Assembly (NCBI RefSeq): GCF_010211765.1 | Contig: NZ_PDWO01000003.1 | Span: 186,001 to 250,000, forward strand | DNA from: Pseudoxanthomonas kaohsiungensis | GTDB lineage: Bacteria; Pseudomonadota; Gammaproteobacteria; Xanthomonadales; Xanthomonadaceae | Reading direction: 5' to 3' | Length of the DNA: 64,000 bases | In this document: positions 58,588 through 64,000 of the stretch, one piece after another | Numbering within the stretch: position 1 is the first letter of the stretch | How the letters are laid out: every line of letters begins with the position of its first letter | Position numbers and translations under genes: made by a program | The notes under the pieces: model-generated | Database searches by the model: none | Seen by the model: the letters and a program-made list of their open reading frames with translations, nothing else | What the model was told of the DNA's origin: nothing

Positions 58588-58728
58588 TCAGCCGCCCAGC
58601 GCGATGGTCAGGGCCACGAGGACCACGCCCAGCGCGATCGCGTTGGAGGCGCGCATCGCCGGCGCGCCCTGCTCCATCAGTAGGAACGGCAGCGCCAGCG
58701 GGAAGGTGGTGGCCACCACAGCAGGCAT
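58588..58728 (-). pseudogene. C-terminal remnant of a VIT/CCC1-like membrane protein
   Basis: This frame of 46 residues on the minus strand reads VVATTFPLALPFLLMEQGAP then AMRASNAIALGVVLVALTIA and ends at 58588. The S-N-A-I-A-L segment after a proline-rich hydrophobic span resembles the last two helices of VIT1/CCC1-type iron/manganese transporters, from memory. The rest of the gene is missing: at ~58730 it meets a remnant in the opposite direction. No start of the right kind is present, so this is a truncated relic. Confidence 0.45.
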
Positions 58729-58740
58729 ACGGCCAGCGCG

Positions 58741-58903
58741 CCGAGCCCGATCGTGCTACTCGGCGCGCTGTCCGGCGCGCAGACGTTCACCGCCGCGCTG
58801 GCCGCACTGCAGGATCGCGGTGATCGGCTACTCCGGCTCGGTGGCGATCGCGCACGTGTTCCTGACCACGTGGGGCACGGTGATCGTGCTGCTGATGGTG
58901 TAG
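58741..58903 (+). pseudogene. C-terminal remnant of an AspT/YidE-like transporter, frameshifted
   Basis: Plus-strand sequence from 58741 encodes IVLLGALSGAQTFTAALAAL and, after a shift at about 58810, RIAVIGYSGSVAIAHVFLTT with WGTVIVLLMV and TAG at 58903. The G-x-L-(S/A)-G-A-x-T then Y-x-x-x-x-x-x-A-x-x-x-L-T-x-W-G-x-x-I-V order is that of the last helices of AspT/YidE-type exchangers, from memory. A few codons are missing at the shift and the N-terminal part is absent. The flanking 58451-58587 and 58904-59057 show no gene. Confidence 0.45.
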
Positions 58904-59057
58904 CGCGGTCGATCCGGCCCACGGGTGGTTCGCGAACCCGGCCTCGCCGCGGCGCGTTGACGCCACCCGCACGCCCCGGCGTGGCAGCCTTTCCTGCATG
59001 CCAGCCACACGGGAAAACCCGATTGAAGATGCCGCGCGGAGACGCGAAGGCGCCCGG

Positions 59058-59801
59058 ATGCGCAAGGTCGTGGTCGGATGCGCAGGCTGGTCGATACCAG
59101 GACGGTATCGCGACCTGTTCGCGGACGGTGACAGCGTACTCGCGCGGTATGCGTCGCGGTTCCCGATCGTCGAGATCAACTCCTCGTTCTATCGCCCGCA
59201 CCAGCAGGCTACCTATGCACGCTGGGCCGGCAGCGTGCCGCGCGGCTTCCGGTTCTCGGTGAAGATGCCCCGGCTGATCTCGCACGAACTGGCGCTGCGC
59301 GGCTGCGGCCCGGCACTGGATGCGTTCCTCGCGCAGGCGTCGGGACTGGGCGCCCGGCTGGGCGGTTACCTGCTGCAGTTGCCCCCCAGCCATGTGCTGG
59401 ACCCGCGCGCGGCTTCGGTGTTTTTCCGCATGTTCCGCCACCGCAGCGATGCGCCGCTGGTATGCGAGCCCAGGCACGCCAGCTGGTTCTCGCCGCGCGC
59501 CAGTGCGCTGCTGGCGCGGTACGGCGTGGGCCGGGTCAACGCCGATCCGGCGGTGGGCCCGTCCAGCGACCAGGCCGACGAGGCGGGCGCCCATGTCGAG
59601 TCGATCTGGCCGTACTGGCGGCTACACGGCTCGCCGCGGATGTACTACAGCGACTACCCCGACACGCGGCTGCGGCAGCTGGCCACGCGCCTCGCCGCCC
59701 TTCGCGACGCGGGCATGCCCGCCTGGGTGGTCTTCGACAACACCGCGCATGGTTTTGCCACCGCCAACGCGGCGCGGCTGCAGGAGCTGCTCTCGCGCTA
59801 G
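59058..59801 (+). CDS. DUF72 family protein
   Basis: This 247-residue TIM-barrel-like protein of the DUF72 (YecE-like) family begins VVVGCAGWSIPGRYRDLF and has YASRFPIVEINSSFYRPHQQ, FRFSVKMPRLISHELAL and the ending AWVVFDNTAHGFATANA. The biochemical role of DUF72 is not established, though the motifs are fully conserved. ATG 59058 starts at the family N-terminus; an upstream ATG at 58998 is less likely. Confidence 0.88.
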   Translation: MRKVVVGCAGWSIPGRYRDLFADGDSVLARYASRFPIVEINSSFYRPHQQATYARWAGSVPRGFRFSVKMPRLISHELALRGCGPALDAFLAQASGLGARLGGYLLQLPPSHVLDPRAASVFFRMFRHRSDAPLVCEPRHASWFSPRASALLARYGVGRVNADPAVGPSSDQADEAGAHVESIWPYWRLHGSPRMYYSDYPDTRLRQLATRLAALRDAGMPAWVVFDNTAHGFATANAARLQELLSR

Positions 59802-60374
59802 TGGCGGTCGCGCTTCGCGGCCTCGGATTCGTCCTGCGCACGCGCGCGCAGGGCGCGCGACAGCGCCGCATCCGGCTCCAGCGGGCGCGACCAGCGCCGG
59901 TAGCTGTCGGCCAGTGCCAGCCGCATGGCCAGCCAGGCCTGCGATCCGGGACGCGCGTCGAAGCCCTCGGCGACCTGCTCCCAGTCCGCATCCGCACCCG
60001 CCATGGTGTGGGCGCGGACCACGCTGCGGCAGGTGGCCTCGGTGGCGCGGGCGAGGAAACAGGCGAACCAGGCATCGCCGCCGCCCCAGCCGGGCTGGGC
60101 GAGCAGGCCATGCACGTATCCGCGCGGTACGCCGGCGTAGCGCTCCAGCTCGGCGGCAAACGCTTCCGGATAGCGCGCGGCGTACTGGTCGATGTCGGCG
60201 AGCCGGCCATCAAGCCAGGCATCGCCGGTGGCGCGCGCGCGATGGCATTCCGGTGGCCGTGTCCGGCGCCGCGGCTGCCGGCTGCTGCGCCGTCGCACCG
60301 GGCGCAACCGTGGCCACTGCCGCCGCTGTGGCGAAGCCCATGACCAGGCGGAGGGGACGCGATGCGAGGATCAT
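59798..60374 (-). pseudogene. Exported hypothetical protein broken in a GC-repeat run
   Basis: The first frame from ATG 60374 gives a signal peptide, MILASRPLRLVMGFATAAAV, and a Gln/Ala/Pro stretch up to ATGMPSRAR, then leaves the family-like frame. The body, DAWLDGRLADIDQYAARYPE with RPGSQAWLAMRLALADSYRR, is in another frame and ends at 59798. The shift is at a GCGCGCGC run (about 60231-60241); two more bases there would join the frames. Either a true mutation or an assembly error in a dinucleotide run. The function is unknown. It converges with the DUF72 gene by a 4-bp overlap. Confidence 0.6.
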
Positions 60375-60448
60375 CGGACGATTCTGCCCCAGGCCCGTGT
60401 GCCTGTCAGGACGGCCTGCGCGCAGGCTGCCCGCTCGCGCAACAAGAA

Positions 60449-60475
60449 AGCCGGCTCCCATGACGGGAACCGGCT
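60449..60475 (-). terminator. Hairpin terminator after the His/Tyr-rich exported gene
   Basis: AGCCGG and CCGGCT (60449-60454 and 60470-60475) plus inner TCCC/GGGA give an 11-bp stem with one mismatch; on the minus strand it is followed by TTTCTTGTT. It lies 31 bp past the stop of the gene ending at 60507. Confidence 0.65.
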
Positions 60476-60506
60476 CCGGTAGGGCATGGCAGGCAGGCGT
60501 AGGCGC

Positions 60507-60956
60507 TCAGTCGTCCCAGCCGCGGCCGCGGTGCCTGTCATGGCCACGGCCCTTCTTGCCGTGGTGGCCATGGTGGTGCCGGTCGCGGTCGTAATGGCGG
60601 CGGTCGTCGTAGCTGACGCGATAGTGCGGCGGCGGCGGCGCGTAGTGGTACCGCGGCGCCGGGCGGTACACCACCACCGGCCGCGGCGGCGGTCCGTAGC
60701 GGTAGTAGACCGGGCGGTGCCAGCGGTCGTACTCGACCACCACCGGCTGGTAGTAGCCGCGATCGTAGTAGTAGGGCCGGCCACTGCGGAAGATCAGGTC
60801 GGCGACGTCGACCAGCACGCGCACCTGCACGTCGCTGGCCTGGGCCTTGCCGGCAGGCAACAGCGTGGCGGCGCCGGCGAGCGCGGCGGCGAGCAAGGCG
60901 CCGCGCATCCAGGCGCCGCGCGGGCTGGAGCGGTGGGTGTGCGTGACGGCATTCAT
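60507..60956 (-). CDS. Exported His/Tyr/Arg-rich protein, 5' end altered by IS
   Basis: This 149-residue protein has a signal peptide (MRGALLAAALAGAATLLPAG with AQA cleavage) and a mature domain with VRVLVDVADLIFRSGRPYYY, then many YYxRY and PPPRPVVVYRP stretches, and a terminal His/Arg/Gly-rich tail (DRDRHHHGHHGKKG). This resembles small cell-envelope proteins of unknown role. The ATG (60956-60954) lies in the 8-bp target duplication of the ISL3 element, so its own promoter and ribosome site are now 1.46 kb away beyond the IS. The IS end offers an in-frame upstream ATG. Confidence 0.75.
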   Translation of the reverse strand: MNAVTHTHRSSPRGAWMRGALLAAALAGAATLLPAGKAQASDVQVRVLVDVADLIFRSGRPYYYDRGYYQPVVVEYDRWHRPVYYRYGPPPRPVVVYRPAPRYHYAPPPPHYRVSYDDRRHYDRDRHHHGHHGKKGRGHDRHRGRGWDD

Positions 60957-60957
60957 G

Positions 60958-62415
60958 GGCTCTTCGTCATTTCCCATGGAACTTGACTTCACACACACCG
61001 AACCACAAGACGGGCATCGCGTGGCATGGCCGGCGCGAAGGGTGAGGTGGGCAAGTGCGTGAGCTTGCCCATGCGCAGGTAGGCGATGCTGATGAAGGTC
61101 TTGGCGCTCCTGAAGCCCCGGGCGGCGCGCTTGGCCTGCTGCAGCAGGCCGTTCATGGCTTCGACGAAGGCGTTGCTGCGGTGCTCGAACATGCCGCGCA
61201 CAACCGCCTCGAAGTGGCCCGCCAGCGTGGCCCCCAGCCGTTTGAAGGCGTCCAGTCGGCTGCGCCGCGCCCAGCCGATCCAGCGCTTGAGGTCGGCCGC
61301 TGCGGTGGTCGGATCGCCGTGCAGCCGGGCCTGCGCGTAGACCTGGCGCAGTGCCATCTTCAGCCGCCAGGCCCGCGTGCTCTTGAGGTTGGCGCGCTGC
61401 AGCCAGTGCATGGCCCGGCTCTGCGCCGCGTTCCAGCCCGAGGGGTTGCGCCGCATGGCCCACAGCACCGAGCGGCGCTCGCGCGCGCCCAGCGGCCCGA
61501 GCTTTTGCTTGACCTGCGCGGCCTCGTGCTTCCACTCGGCGCTGCGCACTTCGTCCATCGCCGCGTTGCCCAGCGCCACCACGTGGAAGCGGTCGTAGCT
61601 GACCTGGGCCTGCGGCAGCGACGTGGCCACGCCCAGCGCGTAGGCCGCGCTCATGTCCATGCACACGTGCTCGATCTGCTGGGGCTTGCCACCGTGCGCC
61701 GCCAGGTCCTGGGCGAAGCGCTGCACGGTACTGTGGTCCCGCCCTGGCGTGGCGAACAGCAGCCGCTTGGCATCGAGGTCGTGCACCACGGTGATGTACT
61801 GCTGGCCGCGCCGCACGCTGGTCTCGTCCACGCCGACGACACGCACCGCGCTCATGTCCTGGCGCGCACGGGCCTGCTGAACGTAGTGCTCGATGCGCCG
61901 CCACAGCAGCTTGTCGCGCACGCGCAGCATCTGCGCGGCCTGGCGCACCGGCAGCTCTTGGCACAGCGAGATGGCCAGTGCTTCGAACAACATGGTGAAA
62001 CCACTGCCCTCGCGCGCCCAGGGCACCGGCACCTGGCTGGTCTTGCCGCACGCCGTGCAGCCCACGCGCGGGATCGACGCATGCAGCCACGCCTCGAACT
62101 GAAAGAAGTCCAGATGGCGCCAGGACCGGCGCACCCGCTCGTGCACAGCCTGGCCCTGCGTGCCGCACGCCGGGCAGGCCATGCGCCCACCGGTGTTGAC
62201 CACCTCGAAGTCGATGCGCCGCTTGGCCGTGTTCAGCTCGACCTTGTCCACCTTCCACGGTTCGGCAAGTCCCAGCGCCGCCGTGAACAAACCTTCAACT
62301 TCCAATCCCGCCACTTCCCATCACTCCGCTACACAACAAGGGCCGCAAGCGTACCGCCACCGTCTTGTGGTTCGGTGTGTGTGAAGTCAAGTTCCATGGG
62401 AAATGACGAAGAGCC
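60958..62415 (-). mobile_element. ISL3-family insertion sequence, complete, 1458 bp
   Basis: Perfect 56-bp terminal inverted repeats (60958-61013 and 62360-62415) begin GGCTCTTCGTCATTTCCCAT. An 8-bp target duplication CATTCATG lies at 60950-60957 and 62416-62423. One transposase gene, transcribed leftwards, runs almost end to end, with its stop inside the left repeat. The IS is intact and appears recent, because repeats and target duplication are exact. GGCTCTT ends and 8-bp duplications are typical of ISL3. Confidence 0.95.
60989..62314 (-). CDS. ISL3-family transposase
   Basis: This 441-residue transposase has an N-terminal zinc-binding region (MACPACGTQGQAVHERVRRS then HASIPRVGCTACGKTSQVPV) and a DDE catalytic core, with Asp in RVVGVDETSVRRGQQYITVV, Asp in HVCMDMSAAYALGV and the Glu in HRSNAFVEAMNGLLQQAKRA. 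The start is GTG 62314. The last ~10 residues are encoded by the terminal repeat. The protein looks intact. Confidence 0.95.
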   Translation of the reverse strand: MAGLEVEGLFTAALGLAEPWKVDKVELNTAKRRIDFEVVNTGGRMACPACGTQGQAVHERVRRSWRHLDFFQFEAWLHASIPRVGCTACGKTSQVPVPWAREGSGFTMLFEALAISLCQELPVRQAAQMLRVRDKLLWRRIEHYVQQARARQDMSAVRVVGVDETSVRRGQQYITVVHDLDAKRLLFATPGRDHSTVQRFAQDLAAHGGKPQQIEHVCMDMSAAYALGVATSLPQAQVSYDRFHVVALGNAAMDEVRSAEWKHEAAQVKQKLGPLGARERRSVLWAMRRNPSGWNAAQSRAMHWLQRANLKSTRAWRLKMALRQVYAQARLHGDPTTAAADLKRWIGWARRSRLDAFKRLGATLAGHFEAVVRGMFEHRSNAFVEAMNGLLQQAKRAARGFRSAKTFISIAYLRMGKLTHLPTSPFAPAMPRDARLVVRCV

Positions 62416-62534
62416 CATTCATGGCAACGCTCCTGTCGTGGTTCGTGACCGAGACGTTGCTGCCGGCGCAGTGAACAGCGATTTAACCGGAATGGCTGTA
62501 ACCGTTACCGGGTCGGCGCCGCCGCCGCGTGCGT

Positions 62535-62879
62535 TCAGGAGCCGTTGCGAACGCGCGTCACGATTTCGCGCACCGCCCGCGGCAGCTCCGACGCGGCGGC
62601 CACCGACAGCACGCGCGGATGCGCTTCGGCCAGGCCATGCTCGGCCTCGTGCGCCCAGGTCAGCGCGTAGGGAACATGCACGCCCCAGCCGCCCAGCCGC
62701 ACCACCGGCTCGATGTCCGAACGCAGCGAATTGCCCACCATCACGAACTGCGTCGCGTCGATGCCGAATTCCGCCAGCACCCGCGCATAGGTCGGCGGAT
62801 CCTTCTCCGACACGATCTCGATCCGCGGGAACAGGTCGGCCAGGCCGGAGGCGGCGATCTTGGACTCCTGGTGGAACAT
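62535..62879 (-). pseudogene. C-terminal part of a HAD-family hydrolase, cut by an integrative element
   Basis: About 115 residues remain: FHQESKIAASGLADLFPRIE, then VMVGNSLRSDIEPVVRLGGW (HAD motif IV region) and ALTWAHEAEHGLAEAHPRVL. The N-terminal half with the DxD nucleophile is absent. Upstream of residue FHQ the frame continues to 63032 but is non-homologous and lies inside the integrase gene. The break falls at ~62880, next to the AT-rich integrase upstream region, so the element probably inserted into this gene. Its ATG at 62879 is fortuitous. Confidence 0.7.
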
Positions 62880-62897
62880 GCATGTCTTGTATCTTGC

Positions 62898-62952
62898 TGA
62901 TTTTGAAATCATTTTAAAGTACAGTTCCGTAATCGGGGCAAATTTGGGGCAA
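62898..62952. promoter_or_regulatory. Palindrome and direct repeats upstream of the second integrase
   Basis: TGATTT-TG-AAATCA (62898-62911) is an inverted repeat in a 37% GC patch (hand count of 62881-62940). Further right, GGGGCAAATTTGGGGCAA (62935-62952) holds two GGGGCAA copies just before the integrase ATG. These may be operator or arm-type integrase sites. The left part probably contains the attachment site. Confidence 0.4.
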
Positions 62953-62956
62953 TACC

Positions 62957-64000
62957 ATGGCACGTCCTTCCAAAGCCGTGATGGCCGCCAAGGCCAAGTC
63001 CAAGGCGCTACTGGCTTCTGACTGGCAGTCATCCGTTCCCGGCGTGTTCTTTATAGCGGTTGGCGAGCCTCGATGGGCCGCCCGCATCCGGTGGCAGAAA
63101 GACAATGCGGTCTATCGCGACAAGACCCATGTCTGGAAGCTGTCGATCAGCCCCAAGACCGGTGGCTATACCGAGAAGGATCTGCTCCATTGGCAGAAGC
63201 AGGCGGAAGCCTGGGCCGAAGCCGAATGGCTTGCGTTGGAGAAGTCCAAAAAGCAGTTCTCACGAAGCGCACAAGCCAGCTCATGGACGCTGGAAATGCT
63301 GCTGACGAAGTACCTGGAAGGCCTGGACGACGAGTCGATCAAGTATCGCTCGTGCGCCTCGGATCGCTCGCGCGTTCGCGTGCTGCTGGGGATCGCCGAG
63401 AAAGGCGCCAACGCCCACAACAAGGCGTTCGCTCCCGTGCTGGGTAAGACGATGGACGAGCTGGCGCCCACAGACTTCTATACGGAGCGTCCGAAATCCC
63501 ATCCCCGGGCCATCCTGCTCCACTACAAGGGCCGCAACGGAAAGCCTCCCAAGAACAACGCCTGCATCAAACTCATTCAGACCATCCGCACGGTGATGGG
63601 CCATGCCATCCGTGAGTGGGGGCTGGACTTGGACCTGACCAAGGTGCCTTTGCCACCGATCGCCAAGGATCCCGGTCGGGACGAGACCCTAACCGAAGAA
63701 GAGTTCGGCTGGATCATGGACGAGATGAAAGAATGCGACCAAGCCACGCGGGACGTGGTGGTGATCAACCGCCACTCGGCCATGCGCCGTAGTGAGGCGG
63801 TCAAGCTGGACTGGGAACGCGTGACTGCGGACAACACTGCGGCGAAGCTCACGAACACCAAGAGCCGACGGGTCAAGGGCAAAGATCTGCTGCGTGAGCG
63901 CACAGTCCCTTTCGCCCCTGCCGTGGTCGAGATGCTGGCGCGTCGCCGAGAAGCCAGCGATACCCAGGCTGGCGCCGTGTTCCTGACGGCTGCCGGCAAT
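62957..64000 (+). CDS. Tyrosine recombinase/integrase, cut by window edge
   Basis: An uninterrupted frame from ATG 62957 to the window end encodes at least 348 residues. The N-terminus is basic (MARPSKAVMAAKAKSKALL), a middle SAM-like core-binding part includes TLEMLLTKYLEGLDDESIKY, and the catalytic domain begins with ETLTEEEFGWIMDEMKECDQ and the catalytic Arg in RHSAMRRSEAVKLDWERV. The later H-x-x-R and Tyr motifs lie beyond the window. It points rightwards, away from the HAD fragment, and defines the left end of a second integrated element. Confidence 0.85.
   Translation, partial: MARPSKAVMAAKAKSKALLASDWQSSVPGVFFIAVGEPRWAARIRWQKDNAVYRDKTHVWKLSISPKTGGYTEKDLLHWQKQAEAWAEAEWLALEKSKKQFSRSAQASSWTLEMLLTKYLEGLDDESIKYRSCASDRSRVRVLLGIAEKGANAHNKAFAPVLGKTMDELAPTDFYTERPKSHPRAILLHYKGRNGKPPKNNACIKLIQTIRTVMGHAIREWGLDLDLTKVPLPPIAKDPGRDETLTEEEFGWIMDEMKECDQATRDVVVINRHSAMRRSEAVKLDWERVTADNTAAKLTNTKSRRVKGKDLLRERTVPFAPAVVEMLARRREASDTQAGAVFLTAAGN

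Overview
The window is GC-rich, densely packed bacterial chromosome. Gene content (a trpE / lipid kinase / rpe block, a TrpS with a long C-terminal tail, hmgA and hpd divergent from a marR gene, a PhoPQ-type pair, and GTAG-headed REP-like intergenic repeats) points to a gammaproteobacterium of the Xanthomonadaceae/Lysobacteraceae. Genus cannot be fixed from sequence reading alone.

Layout. (1) 1-17.9 kb is a mobile island. Its left part carries a BREX phage-defence locus read leftwards: brxA-like, brxB, brxC, pglX, then a DUF262/DUF1524 (GmrSD/BrxU-like) nuclease gene overlapping pglX by 4 bp. A divergent CoiA-like nuclease sits at its edge. Next comes a compact mobility module, all leftward: small genes, MobI-like, RepA-like helicase, CHC2 zinc-finger protein, AlpA, three unknown overlapping genes, and a tyrosine integrase broken by a frameshift in a G6 run. 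The island abuts the 3' end of trpE. pglZ, a hallmark of BREX, is not in view. (2) 18-31 kb is core: trpE, a YegS-type kinase, rpe, a J-domain protein, purC, and a seven-domain Pha/Mrp cation/proton antiporter operon (phaAB fused, C, D, E, F, G) facing a Na+/Ca2+ exchanger. (3) 31.8-43 kb covers amino-acid catabolism (hmgA, hpd, marR, kynA), a POT peptide transporter, and a 2-oxoacid dehydrogenase operon (E1 alpha, E1 beta, E2). (4) 43-58.5 kb is mixed housekeeping: MBL-fold hydrolase, trpS, CsbD and entericidin genes, arginase, tRNA-Thr(TGT), coaX, birA, MtfA-like peptidase, PhoPQ-type two-component genes, an amidinotransferase and dusA. (5) 58.5-64 kb is scarred: two truncated membrane-protein remnants back to back, a gene broken in a GC-dinucleotide run, an ISL3-family insertion landing on the start codon of an exported protein, and a second tyrosine integrase whose element has cut a HAD hydrolase gene.

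The most unusual pattern is a family of REP-like palindromic repeats headed TGTAGGAGCC. At four loci the repeat head supplies the TAG stop codon of the adjacent gene, five genes in all, each therefore ending in Leu-TAG. One locus is a tandem array of almost four ~146-bp units. Other points of interest are an AT-rich patch inside pglX that probably marks a swapped target-recognition region, and the IS insertion whose 8-bp target duplication recreates the start codon it hit.
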